A DNA stretch of 64,000 nucleotides from Aureivirga sp. CE67. Its GTDB lineage: Bacteria; Bacteroidota; Bacteroidia; Flavobacteriales; Flavobacteriaceae. The notes under the pieces are model-generated. The model worked only from the letters and a program-made list of their open reading frames with translations, did no database searches and was not told the DNA's origin. This document shows positions 36,802 through 46,007 of this stretch, one piece after another; within the stretch, counting starts at the first letter, position 1, and the number at the start of each line of letters is the position of its first letter. The stretch lies in assembly GCF_015767245.1 (NCBI RefSeq), contig NZ_JADOTV010000001.1:827814-891813 (forward strand), read 5' to 3'. The position numbers and the translations under genes are program-made.

Positions 36802-37138
36802 AATCGTGTTTTGTTTCCTTTTTATCCTTTCTGTTTTCTATTGGAAAAAGGCTACAAATTTAGAAAAAACTTCATTCTTAACTTTGTTAAAGAATTGAAA
36901 CTAAAAATCTCATTACTTTTTTCAAAAAGAAATTAAAGAAAATAGATATACTATAAAATCCATTACAAGAATTCTTTTAATTCTTAATAATTCGTTAATT
37001 CTATTACATTTAAATAATTTGATAAAAAAATCCGTTATAATTGTGAAATTAAAAAATTGTTTCTTCAATAATTTTACTAATATTGAGGTCTTTTAATTAG
37101 CATAATATTTTTAAATTCGCATATATTTAAAATAAACT
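36802..37138. other. AT-rich divergent intergenic region
   Basis: This 337-bp gap separates the divergent queG and DUF2723 genes. I found no ORF of note, no tRNA, and no convincing hairpin or full TTG-N19-TAnnTTTG promoter on either strand. It presumably carries the two promoters in a degenerate form. Confidence 0.5.
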
Positions 37139-40100
37139 ATGAATTCATTCACCTTTAGAAAGTTAAACAATCTTGTTGGTTGGTTAGTGTTTTTGGTTGC
37201 GTTGTTTACTTATGTATCAACTTTAGAGCCAACAGTAAGTTTTTGGGATAGTGGAGAATATATTTCTACATCCGCTAATTTATCCGTAGGACATCCGCCG
37301 GGTTCACCTATGTATCAAATGTTAGGGGCATTTATTTCAATGTTCACAACAGATTCAAATCAGGTAGCCTTTATGGTTAATATGTTGTCCGCAGTTGCTA
37401 GTGCATTTACGATTTTATTCTTGTTTTGGACTATTTCCTTATTGGCAAGAAAAATGGTTACCGTTGCAAAAAATAAAATATTTGATGCTATAGGATTGGC
37501 AGTTGTAGGAAGTGCTGCAATCGGTGCTTTAACTTTCACATTTTCGGACAGTTTCTGGTTCAATGCCGTAGAAGCTGAAGTATATGCAATGTCTTCTTTT
37601 GTTACCTCAACATTATTTTGGTTAGCATTAAAATGGGAAGAAAACTTCGATGAACCTCTTGGAAATAGATGGTTATTATTAATCAGTTTTGTAGTTGGAC
37701 TTTCGTTTGGAGTTCACTTACTTTCTCTGTTAGTAATTCCAGCTGTTGTTTTGGTTTATTTCTTCAAAAAATACAAGACAATTTCGATCAAACAATTTAT
37801 TCTTGGAAATATTATCGCTGTTTTAGTTTTAGCTTTTGTATTCAAATTCTTATTCCCTTACACTTTAGTATTCTTCAGTGCTTGTGAGTTATTCTTTGTA
37901 AATACAATCGGATTACCTTTTAATTCTGGAACAATCATCGCAGGATTAATCTTAATCGCTGCTTTCTATTTTGGTTTAAAACATACAAGAAAAGCTGGTT
38001 TAGTTTTAGCAAATACAGCTGTTTTATGTCTTCTTTTCACTATGATTGGATTCTCTTCTTGGATGATGATTCCAATTCGTGCAAATGCAAATACTACTAT
38101 TAATGAAAACAATCCTTCAAGTGCACGTGAGCTTTTAGCTTATTATAATCGTGAGCAATATGGAGATGCAAATGTTTTCTATGATAAATATTACAACTAC
38201 GTTTATGGTCAAGAGTTGGACAGAAACCAACCATATATTGATGATAAACCAAAGTATGAGAAAGATGAAAAAACTGGTAAGTATGTAATTGTAAACAACT
38301 ACCAAAATGCCAAACCAAATTATAGCTCAAAATATAAAGGTTTCATGCCAAGGATGACAAATCCTATGGCGATTGACAATTATAAAGCAATTGCTGGAAT
38401 TGATCAAAGAGCTACTAGAAAACCTACTTTTGGAGAGAACCTTAAGTATATGCTTTCTTACCAATTCAACTATATGTATATCCGATATTTCTTATGGAAT
38501 TTTGTTGGAAAACAAAACGATCTTCAAGGAAACATGGATATTCACAACGGAAACTGGATTTCGGGTATAAATGCTGTAGATAGTTTCTTTGTTGGTCCTC
38601 AAGACAATTTACCTTCAGATATTAAAAATAATAAAGGAAGAAATACTTATTACGGATTACCATTAATTCTTGGAATCATTGGATTATTATTTCATTTAAG
38701 TAGAAAACCGAAAGATTTCTATACACTTTTTGTTTTCTTTATTTTTATGAGTTTAGCAATTGTATTCTATGTAAATCAAAAAGCATTTGAGCCTAGAGAA
38801 AGAGATTATTCTTATGTTGGTTCTTTCTATGTATTTGCTATTTGGGTCGGGTTTGGAGTATTGGCTATCTATGAAAAATTCAAAGACAAAATGCCTAAAA
38901 AAGCACTTGCTGTTGGAACAACTTTAGTTTGTTTATTCTTAGTTCCTACAATTATGGCTAAAGAAAACTGGAATGACCATGATAGATCAAATAGATATAC
39001 TGCTTTACTAAATGCAAAAGCTTATTTAGATTCTTGTCAGGAAAATGCTATTTTATTCTCTATTGGAGATAATGATACTTTCCCTCTTTGGTACATGCAA
39101 GAAATTGAAGGATATCGTCGTGATGTAAAAGTAATTAACTCAAGTTTATTTGCTACAGATTGGTATATTGATCAAATGAAGCGTCAGACATTTACTGCAC
39201 CTCCAATTCCATCAAGCTTAACACATGATTTATATAAATATGGTTCTTTAGAAATTGCTTATCATGTTCCAGATTCAAGAGTTAAAGATTCTGTGATGCC
39301 ATTAAGCACTTTTATGAAATGGATTGAAAGTAAAAATCAAGGAACGTATATTCAAGAAGACAATGGACATTTAGAAAAAGCTTATCCATTGAATAAAATT
39401 CGTATCCCTGTAGATAAAAATGCTGTTTTAGAAAATCATATTGTACCTGCAAAAGATTCTTCTTTAATTGTTCCTTATATTGATATTACGATTGATGATA
39501 GAGCTATTTATAAGAATAGAATTCTTATGTTAGACATCATCAATAACAATAACTGGAAGCGTCCAATTTACTTTACTGGAGGAGCAAGTGCTGCTGAAGA
39601 ATATATTTGGATGAAAGATTATTTACAGTTAGATGGTTTAGCATTTAAATTAGTTCCTATCAAAACGCCAAATAGAGGAAGTATTTTAAGTATGGGAAGA
39701 ATTGATTCGGATGCACTTTACGAAAAAGTAAAAAACTGGAATTGGAGAAATATTACAGATGATAATATTTATTTAGATCCAGAATCTAGAAGAAATTCTA
39801 TCAACTTTAGAACTGTTTTAGTTCGTTTAGCAGATAAATTCATTGAAGAAAACAAGAAACAAGAAGCAGAAGCTGTTCTTGATTTATCTCTTGAAAAAAT
39901 GCCAGTTGATAAATTTGGTCACTATTCTTTATTATTAGGATATGTAGAATCTTACTATGCACTTGGTAATAAAGAAAAAGCAAGAGCTCTTGCAGATAAA
40001 TTGATCAAAAAATGTCAAGAAAACATAAATTATTATGTGAATTTCCCTGATAATTTCATAACTTCAGTATATGATGAACTAGAAACAAATATTGTACTTT

Positions 40101-40219
40101 ATAATACTTTAGTTGAAGTTTCAGTAGATTATGACAGTGAAGAATTTGCTTCTAAACAACAAGCTGAATTTGTAAAGTACATGCAAATTTTAGAAACTAA
40201 ATTACAAATAGATCAATAA
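37139..40219 (+). CDS. DUF2723 polytopic membrane protein (TMEM260-like, putative O-mannosyltransferase family)
   Basis: A 1026-residue membrane protein. The N-terminal half (about 10-620) has roughly a dozen hydrophobic helices. The first loop, WDSGEYISTSANLSVGHPPGSP, has the acidic residue and GHPPG motif of the family. This topology is shared with GT-C glycosyltransferases, and the human relative TMEM260 O-mannosylates proteins. The C-terminal 400 residues are soluble, probably periplasmic, and end in helical repeats. By analogy it may glycosylate exported proteins, but donor and target are unknown. Its stop overlaps the next start (TAATG). Confidence 0.85.
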   Translation: MNSFTFRKLNNLVGWLVFLVALFTYVSTLEPTVSFWDSGEYISTSANLSVGHPPGSPMYQMLGAFISMFTTDSNQVAFMVNMLSAVASAFTILFLFWTISLLARKMVTVAKNKIFDAIGLAVVGSAAIGALTFTFSDSFWFNAVEAEVYAMSSFVTSTLFWLALKWEENFDEPLGNRWLLLISFVVGLSFGVHLLSLLVIPAVVLVYFFKKYKTISIKQFILGNIIAVLVLAFVFKFLFPYTLVFFSACELFFVNTIGLPFNSGTIIAGLILIAAFYFGLKHTRKAGLVLANTAVLCLLFTMIGFSSWMMIPIRANANTTINENNPSSARELLAYYNREQYGDANVFYDKYYNYVYGQELDRNQPYIDDKPKYEKDEKTGKYVIVNNYQNAKPNYSSKYKGFMPRMTNPMAIDNYKAIAGIDQRATRKPTFGENLKYMLSYQFNYMYIRYFLWNFVGKQNDLQGNMDIHNGNWISGINAVDSFFVGPQDNLPSDIKNNKGRNTYYGLPLILGIIGLLFHLSRKPKDFYTLFVFFIFMSLAIVFYVNQKAFEPRERDYSYVGSFYVFAIWVGFGVLAIYEKFKDKMPKKALAVGTTLVCLFLVPTIMAKENWNDHDRSNRYTALLNAKAYLDSCQENAILFSIGDNDTFPLWYMQEIEGYRRDVKVINSSLFATDWYIDQMKRQTFTAPPIPSSLTHDLYKYGSLEIAYHVPDSRVKDSVMPLSTFMKWIESKNQGTYIQEDNGHLEKAYPLNKIRIPVDKNAVLENHIVPAKDSSLIVPYIDITIDDRAIYKNRILMLDIINNNNWKRPIYFTGGASAAEEYIWMKDYLQLDGLAFKLVPIKTPNRGSILSMGRIDSDALYEKVKNWNWRNITDDNIYLDPESRRNSINFRTVLVRLADKFIEENKKQEAEAVLDLSLEKMPVDKFGHYSLLLGYVESYYALGNKEKARALADKLIKKCQENINYYVNFPDNFITSVYDELETNIVLYNTLVEVSVDYDSEEFASKQQAEFVKYMQILETKLQIDQ

Positions 40220-40854
40220 TGAAATTATATGTTGTAAAAACTCCGAATTTTCTTCAATTCTTAGGAAATAAGCTGATTTGGAGTTTTTACACTTCATCAA
40301 AAAAGATATATCTCACTTTTGATGATGGTCCAACACCAAAAATAACAGAGTGGGTTTTGCAAACATTGAAAAAATATGATGCAAAAGCCACTTTTTTTTG
40401 TTTGGGTAAAAATGTAGATGCAAATCCTGAGATTTATAATCAAATATTATCCGAAGGACATGCAGTAGGAAATCATACCAATAATCACTTCAATGGTTGG
40501 AAAACGATTTCTATAAATTACTTCAATAATATTAGAGAAGCTTCAAAAAAAATCAAATCAAACTTATTTCGTCCGCCTTACGGTAAGTTGAAATATATTC
40601 AAAGTAGATATATTCGAAAAAAAATGAAATACAACATCATCATGTGGGATGTTATCAGTGCAGATTTTGATACAAGTATTTCTGGTGAAGAATGCTATCA
40701 AAATGTTATAAAACACACCGAAAACGGAAGTATCATCGTTTTCCATGATAGTGTAAAAGCAGAAAGTAGAATGAAATATGCTTTACCAAAAGTACTTGAA
40801 TATTATGCAACCAAAGGTTATTCGTTCGAAAAAATAGATTTAAAAACTATTTAA
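40219..40854 (+). CDS. Polysaccharide deacetylase family protein (NodB domain)
   Basis: A 211-residue carbohydrate esterase family 4 protein. The metal-binding and catalytic residues are visible: TFDDGPTP (catalytic base and metal aspartate), GNHTNNH (the two metal histidines), RPPYGK (catalytic-site arginine) and FHDS near the end. It has no clear cleavable signal peptide. Substrates in this family include N-acetylglucosamine units of peptidoglycan or other glycans. It is translationally coupled to the DUF2723 gene, which hints at a joint role in cell-surface glycans. Confidence 0.9.
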   Translation: MKLYVVKTPNFLQFLGNKLIWSFYTSSKKIYLTFDDGPTPKITEWVLQTLKKYDAKATFFCLGKNVDANPEIYNQILSEGHAVGNHTNNHFNGWKTISINYFNNIREASKKIKSNLFRPPYGKLKYIQSRYIRKKMKYNIIMWDVISADFDTSISGEECYQNVIKHTENGSIIVFHDSVKAESRMKYALPKVLEYYATKGYSFEKIDLKTI

Positions 40855-40857
40855 ATT

Positions 40858-42249
40858 TTATTTATCACTATTTAAGAAAGCTAAAAGAGCATCCAATTCC
40901 TCATCTGATAATGAACCTCCAAAAGCTGGCATATATTCTCCTCCATTTACAATTCGAATAGTCATTTCTTGTGTATTTAATCTTTCTTTTACTTTGGTTA
41001 AATCAGGACCTCTAAAACCTCCTTTATCTTTTATTTTATGACAAAATAAACAACCTTTTTCATAGAATAATTCCATTCCTTTTTCTGCTTCAGGTGTAGG
41101 ATTCTTTAAAATTTCTTGAGACAAAGGTTTTACATCAAATCTTGGTGACCAAGGTGCTTTATTTCCTTCCATTGTCAAAGAAATAATAATTGCTACAACA
41201 ACCAAAACTCCTATAATTGACCAAGGTCTTCGCATCGGATGCCTTTCCCCTTTATTGGATAAAAAAGGAAGTGCTAATAATAAGAAAATCATTAATAAAG
41301 GCCCAATTGCCATAACATAACTTTCAATCGCTGGTGGCATCAAAGCAAAAAGTGCAAAAATCCAAACTAAATACCAATCCGGAGTTGGATTTGCATTTGT
41401 ACTTGCTGGTTCTGGTGGCCCAACTAATTCTGGAGCTCCAATAAAATAAGCTAAAAGAGAAATTGTCAGAATTACTAAAAAACCAAAAACTACATCTCGC
41501 CAAGCTGCATTTGGAAAAAATGGAACACCAATTTTCTCCAACATCTTTTCATATTTTTCTCTATAAGTTTTTGGATTTACTAAACTTCCTACAACAGGTG
41601 GTTCTGATATTCCATTTCTAAAAACCAAATACACATGTAAACCAACAAAAAGAAAAAGAAAAACTGGTATAATAAAAACATGATAAGAATAAAACCTTGT
41701 TAGTGTACTTCCTCCAACTGTCTCTCCTCCTAAAAGAAGATAAGCAACTGATTTTCCTATCACTGGAATTCTTCCCATTTGTTCTGCCGCAACAACTGCC
41801 GACCAAACTCCTGTATCGTCCCAACGAAGTAATTGGCCTGTAAAACCCATTGCAATCGTTAAAAACAAAAGAACAACTCCTGTAATCCATTGCATTTCAC
41901 GAGGAAATTTATAAACAGCCATTATATACACTCGAATCATATGAATTCCCATGAAAAGAATCATCCCAGAAGCGCCAAAATAATGTAGACCACGAAGCCA
42001 AGCTCCGAGAAAAGCTGTATTTGTAATATATTCTAAAGAAGCATAAGCTGTATCCGAAGATGGTTGGTAAAGAAGTGAAAGACCAATTCCTGTAACAATT
42101 TGTAAAAGCAAACAGAACAAAGTTGCACTTCCGAAAACATACCACCATTTTGCATTTGGCGGCACCAAATGTTTTGCAAGAGGAAGAATCATTTCTGAAA
42201 GTCCTGTTCTATCATCCAACCATTTCCAAGCTCTATTTCCTTTTTTCAT
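40858..42249 (-). CDS. Menaquinol:cytochrome c reductase cytochrome b fused to a C-terminal cytochrome c domain
   Basis: A 463-residue respiratory subunit joining three parts: a b6-like heme b core (1-215), a subunit IV-like section with the quinol-site motif PDWY (290-293), and a monoheme cytochrome c domain (about 385-463; C400-C403-H404, likely Met ligand M440). Heme b ligands are H89/H103 (14 apart) and H190/H205 (15 apart). Spacing 15 in helix D is the cytochrome b6 type. C46 aligns with the cysteine that binds the extra heme ci in b6. PDWY is the form seen in several menaquinone users. Last gene of the oxidase operon; it follows the Rieske gene by 10 bp. Confidence 0.93.
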   Translation of the reverse strand: MKKGNRAWKWLDDRTGLSEMILPLAKHLVPPNAKWWYVFGSATLFCLLLQIVTGIGLSLLYQPSSDTAYASLEYITNTAFLGAWLRGLHYFGASGMILFMGIHMIRVYIMAVYKFPREMQWITGVVLLFLTIAMGFTGQLLRWDDTGVWSAVVAAEQMGRIPVIGKSVAYLLLGGETVGGSTLTRFYSYHVFIIPVFLFLFVGLHVYLVFRNGISEPPVVGSLVNPKTYREKYEKMLEKIGVPFFPNAAWRDVVFGFLVILTISLLAYFIGAPELVGPPEPASTNANPTPDWYLVWIFALFALMPPAIESYVMAIGPLLMIFLLLALPFLSNKGERHPMRRPWSIIGVLVVVAIIISLTMEGNKAPWSPRFDVKPLSQEILKNPTPEAEKGMELFYEKGCLFCHKIKDKGGFRGPDLTKVKERLNTQEMTIRIVNGGEYMPAFGGSLSDEELDALLAFLNSDK

Positions 42250-42259
42250 AAATCTTGTT

Positions 42260-42790
42260 TTAGCTATTTTCTATTGTTGTAATTGGAATTTCTTCTGATC
42301 TAATTTCAACATATCCGTTTGTTGTTCGTACAGGATATTTTTGCAATGGTCTTGGAGGTGGTCCCGCTGCTACATCTCCATTTTTATAATAAACTCCTCC
42401 ATGACATGGACATAAGAATAATTCCGATTCTTCAATCCAACGAACTGGACAACCAAGATGTGCACAATTAATCGTATATGCTTCAAAATTATTTTCATCA
42501 ACTCTTCTTAGCCATGAAGCTGTATAAGAAATCTCTTTCGCCCAAGGAAGAATATCTCCATCAGGAAATTTTACTAAAACTGTATCTCCAACTTTAAAAT
42601 CAGCTATTTTTCCAACTTTTCTCCAAGATTTCTTTTCTTTCTTCACTAATGGTTCAAACAAAGAACCAAGAACTGGAATTCCGATAAGAATCGTTCCAAT
42701 TCCTCCAAGAACAAAAGTCAGCTTTGTTAAAAAACTTCTTCTATCTTCCGTTAATTCACTCGGACAATTTTCACACTTCTTTTTCTCCAT
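42260..42790 (-). CDS. Rieske [2Fe-2S] iron-sulfur protein of the bc complex
   Basis: This subunit takes electrons from quinol and passes them to cytochrome c. I start at the ATG at 42790 (176 residues); the longer frame starts with TTG two codons earlier. After a charged cytoplasmic start with CENCPSE comes EDRRSFLTKL, a Tat-like twin-arginine signal ahead of one anchor helix. The cluster ligands are in CAHLGC and CPCHGG, with the loop Pro-rich segment GPPPRPLQKYPV. It overlaps the preceding small gene by 20 bp and pairs with the downstream cytochrome b/c fusion. Confidence 0.94.
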   Translation of the reverse strand: MEKKKCENCPSELTEDRRSFLTKLTFVLGGIGTILIGIPVLGSLFEPLVKKEKKSWRKVGKIADFKVGDTVLVKFPDGDILPWAKEISYTASWLRRVDENNFEAYTINCAHLGCPVRWIEESELFLCPCHGGVYYKNGDVAAGPPPRPLQKYPVRTTNGYVEIRSEEIPITTIENS

Positions 42791-42998
42791 TTTCAATTCG
42801 TTTTTGTTCTTCTAATAAATTTGAAATCCACCCAATTAATCCAAGAAATAGAAAAATAATTCCCATAATGGCAATTACTAAAGTGGTAACAATTCCCCAA
42901 AAAAGAAGTGTTACTCCAATAGAAAGAATAAATGGATACCATGTAAATCTTGGTAATTCTTCTGGATAAGCTTTATTTTTATTCGTTTCTTTTTTCAT
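42771..42998 (-). CDS. 75-residue membrane protein within the oxidase/bc operon
   Basis: A small protein with a hydrophilic N-terminus (PEELPRFTWYPF), one long or two short hydrophobic helices (about 22-62) and a charged tail. Position and size suggest a minor oxidase or bc-complex subunit, similar in place to CtaF/subunit IV of Bacillus-type oxidases, but I cannot show homology. Its ATG overlaps the CtaG stop by four bases (ATGA), and its own end overlaps the Rieske start, so it is firmly inside the operon. Confidence 0.72.
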   Translation of the reverse strand: MKKETNKNKAYPEELPRFTWYPFILSIGVTLLFWGIVTTLVIAIMGIIFLFLGLIGWISNLLEEQKRIENGEKEV

Positions 42999-43789
42999 AA
43001 AACTCTCATTTTTTCATTTATTACTTCTTTTTTCTTCAACCATTTCAAGATTAAATTCATTGAAATCGTAAGATATATCAAGCATCCAGGAAGCCACATT
43101 ATTAGTCCTGAAATTTGTTGTTCTTGAAATTTATCTAAATTGGAAAGTCTACTTGCAAAACCACTTTCTGCATAGAAAGGGTCATAAATCAACGTTTCTG
43201 CAAAAGTGATATAGATTCCTAAAAGTGTGCAACCAACACAAGCAGAAACAAGGTAACCGACACTTTTCAAAATTGGCATAGTCGGATTTGGTTTTGGAGC
43301 TAAAACTGGGTAATAAAACCAAAGTCCAACTGCTAAACTGCTAATCACTCCAAAAACATGTAAAAGATTCACTGTAAACTCGGAAGCATTATGAATATGA
43401 TTTGCCATCTCTGTGATGAAAAAAGGTAAATGCACAAACCACATATATGCGATAAAAACCACCCAAGAAATCATTGGATATCTAAATATTCTCCAAGTAA
43501 TTTTAGTTCCTTTTGGTAAACTCATCCATAATAGTGCTGGAACAACCATCAATAAAATCACATGTTGTGTCATATGTGCTATAAAAGAATGTCCATCTGC
43601 TAGAGTTGCTAAAGGAGAAACTAAGGAATAAGCAATTAAAATCACAGCAAAAGCGAAATTCCAAATGTTTTTACTTGTTGTCTTTTTGTTTTTAAACATA
43701 ATTACAAACCAAAAAATCAAAAAGAGTAAAATCAAATTGAAATACGCTGGCCACTGCCATCCTTTATAATGTAATAAGAATTCTTTCAT
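42995..43789 (-). CDS. ctaG: Cytochrome c oxidase assembly factor CtaG (caa3 type)
   Basis: A 264-residue polytopic protein of the caa3_CtaG family, needed to build the copper centre of caa3 oxidase in Bacillus. It has about seven membrane helices and conserved histidines in HSFIAHMTQHVILL and WFVHLPFF. I use the ATG at 43789, which overlaps the subunit III stop as ATGA. The longer frame, from 43858, adds only a cysteine-rich stretch read out of frame from coxIII. It differs from the Cox11-type protein that is also called CtaG. Confidence 0.9.
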   Translation of the reverse strand: MKEFLLHYKGWQWPAYFNLILLFLIFWFVIMFKNKKTTSKNIWNFAFAVILIAYSLVSPLATLADGHSFIAHMTQHVILLMVVPALLWMSLPKGTKITWRIFRYPMISWVVFIAYMWFVHLPFFITEMANHIHNASEFTVNLLHVFGVISSLAVGLWFYYPVLAPKPNPTMPILKSVGYLVSACVGCTLLGIYITFAETLIYDPFYAESGFASRLSNLDKFQEQQISGLIMWLPGCLIYLTISMNLILKWLKKKEVINEKMRVL

Positions 43790-44352
43790 AATAATGGCAT
43801 TAAATAAACAATGAAAAACACAAAAACCCAGACAACATCCACAAAGTGCCAATACCATTCAGCTGCTAAAAAAGCACTAGAAGGATCTCGTTGTCGAAAA
43901 ACATCCAACAGTGTCAGAATAAGATAAATTGTTAGAATAATTAAACCTAAGAAAACATGAAATCCATGAAATCCTGTAAGTGTAAAAAATGCACTTCCGA
44001 AGATATTTTGATTGATTGTAACTTCTTGGTTATACAAATCCATATATTCTGTTACTTGACCAAAAACGAAAGTTGCTCCAAGTAGGATCGTCAGAATCAA
44101 ACTGAAAATTAAGAGCTTTCTTTTGTTTTTTTCTAAAGCATATTTTGCAATCGTGATTGTTCCACTACTGGAGAATAAAAAAATAGAAAAAATTGCAGTT
44201 CGTTTGACATTTAGATAGTTTGTAGAAGCTTCCCAAGTATCACTAAAATTTCGGAAATATACATATGCAATAATTAAAGCCACAAAAAATAAAGATTCTG
44301 AAGCGATGAATAATTGCATTAATAATTTGGTTTGTCTAAAAACTATCTTCAT
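43786..44352 (-). CDS. ctaE: Cytochrome c oxidase subunit III
   Basis: A 188-residue subunit III of the short, five-helix type found in caa3 oxidases, lacking the first two helices of the mitochondrial protein. Typical motifs are ASESLFFVALIIAY near the start and LTGFHGFHVFLGL and EWYWHFVDVVWVFVF towards the end. I start at the ATG at 44352, which overlaps the subunit I stop (ATGA). The alternative start at 44382 lies in the end of subunit I. Confidence 0.93.
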   Translation of the reverse strand: MKIVFRQTKLLMQLFIASESLFFVALIIAYVYFRNFSDTWEASTNYLNVKRTAIFSIFLFSSSGTITIAKYALEKNKRKLLIFSLILTILLGATFVFGQVTEYMDLYNQEVTINQNIFGSAFFTLTGFHGFHVFLGLIILTIYLILTLLDVFRQRDPSSAFLAAEWYWHFVDVVWVFVFFIVYLMPLL

Positions 44353-46001
44353 GATTTTTGTGCTACTTTTTGTTTTTCCCAATCAATTACTGGCCGAAGA
44401 CTTGTTACTTCTGGTAAAGTCTCAAAATTCTTAAGTTGAGGAGGAGAAGTCGTATACCACTCTAAAGTCCAAGCATTCCAAGGATTATTTCCTGCAAGCT
44501 CTCCACTTCTCAAACTTTTAAAAATATTATAGATAAAAATGACAACTGCAATAAGCATAAACACTGCTCCTATTGAAGAAATCAAGTTTAAAATTCCGTA
44601 GTAAGGTAAATCTGGATAAGAGAAAACTCTTCTTGGCATTCCCATAAAACCTAGAAGATGTTGTAAAAAGAAAGTCATATTAAACCCAAGGAGAAATAAC
44701 CAAAAATGCCATTTTCCAAGTCTTTCATTTAACATTCTTCCGCTGATTTTTGGAAACCAATAATAAATTCCAGCAAAAATGGTAAAAAGTGTTCCTCCTA
44801 AAAATACATAATGAATATGTGCAACCACAAAATAAGTATCTGTCACACGCCAGTCTAAAGGCACAATCGCTACTGCAATTCCACTAAGTCCTCCAAGTGT
44901 AAAATCTAAAATAAAAGCAACTGCAAAAAGCATAGAAGTAGAAAAATAAATATTTCCTTTCCACATGGTCGCCATCCAATTCACAATTTTAATTCCTGTC
45001 GGAATACCAATCAACATGCTTCCTGCTGCGAAAAATGTATTAATCGGATTTCCTAATCCTGCAACAAACATATGATGTGCCCAAACTCCAAAAGAAAGCA
45101 AAGCAATAAAAACAGTAGTTGCTGCTAAAGTTGTATATCCAAAAATATTTTTTCTACTAAAAACAGGAATCACTTCGGAAATAATCCCGAAACCTGGAAG
45201 TGCCAAAATATAAACTTCAGGATGCCCAAAAGCCCAAAAGAAATGTTGCCAAAGCAGAGCCGAACCTCCGGTATTTGGTAAAAAAAAGTGAGAACCAAGT
45301 TGACGGTCAATTAGTAACATTACCAATCCTGCATTTAATAATGGAAAAGCTGCAAGAATCAAGAAACTATTGATAAAAACCATCCAAACAAAAAGTGGAA
45401 CTTTTCGAAGTCGCATTCCTTTAATTCGCATAGTTAGAGTTGTAATTACAAAATTCAAACCTGCACCAATACTTCCAATTCCAGTGACAATTAAACCAAT
45501 ACTATAATAATCGAGTCCAGAACTAAAAGAATAGTTTTTTTCGCTCAAAGGAGCATAACTAAACCAACCTGCATCTGGAGCTCCTCCAGCTAGAAAGCTA
45601 AAATTAAGAAGAAGTCCACCAAACAAAGTCATCCAAAGACTCATCGCATTTAATCTTGGAAAAGCCATTTCATTTGCGCCAATCATCAATGGAAGGAAAT
45701 AGGTAGCTAATCCAATCAAAGTTGGCATCAACACAAGGAAAACCATCGTAGTTCCGTGCATTGTAAAAAGTTCGTTGAAAGTTTGTGGAGAAACAATTTG
45801 AAGTCCTGGCCAAGCTAATTGTAAACGCATTAGCATTGCTTCAAAACCTCCGATAAGAAAGAAAAATAAAGAAACCCATAAATATAGAATCCCAAGTTGC
45901 TTGTGATCTGTACTAGAAATCCATTGCAAAATTCCATATCTACTTTTGATAGATGGTAATGCTTCTGTTGGTTCTGGAACTTCAAATGAAAATAATTTCA
46001 T
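44349..46001 (-). CDS. ctaD: Cytochrome c oxidase subunit I (heme-copper oxidase)
   Basis: This 550-residue catalytic subunit reduces O2 to water and pumps protons. It has 12 predicted helices. Visible are MHGTTMVFLV (a low-spin heme ligand), the active-site FGHPEVYILALPGFG with the His-Tyr cross-link pair, the CuB histidine pair in WAHHMF and HIHYVFLGG near the heme a/a3 ligands. The glutamate-free helix VI pattern near YILALPGFG is one to check when classing it as A1 or A2 type. It follows subunit II by six bases. Confidence 0.96.
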   Translation of the reverse strand: MKLFSFEVPEPTEALPSIKSRYGILQWISSTDHKQLGILYLWVSLFFFLIGGFEAMLMRLQLAWPGLQIVSPQTFNELFTMHGTTMVFLVLMPTLIGLATYFLPLMIGANEMAFPRLNAMSLWMTLFGGLLLNFSFLAGGAPDAGWFSYAPLSEKNYSFSSGLDYYSIGLIVTGIGSIGAGLNFVITTLTMRIKGMRLRKVPLFVWMVFINSFLILAAFPLLNAGLVMLLIDRQLGSHFFLPNTGGSALLWQHFFWAFGHPEVYILALPGFGIISEVIPVFSRKNIFGYTTLAATTVFIALLSFGVWAHHMFVAGLGNPINTFFAAGSMLIGIPTGIKIVNWMATMWKGNIYFSTSMLFAVAFILDFTLGGLSGIAVAIVPLDWRVTDTYFVVAHIHYVFLGGTLFTIFAGIYYWFPKISGRMLNERLGKWHFWLFLLGFNMTFFLQHLLGFMGMPRRVFSYPDLPYYGILNLISSIGAVFMLIAVVIFIYNIFKSLRSGELAGNNPWNAWTLEWYTTSPPQLKNFETLPEVTSLRPVIDWEKQKVAQKS

Positions 46002-46007
46002 ATTCTT

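Noticed and set aside
43790..43858. Longer N-terminus for CtaG
   Set aside because: The extra residues are out-of-frame subunit III sequence. The ATGA overlap start at 43789 fits the rest of the operon.
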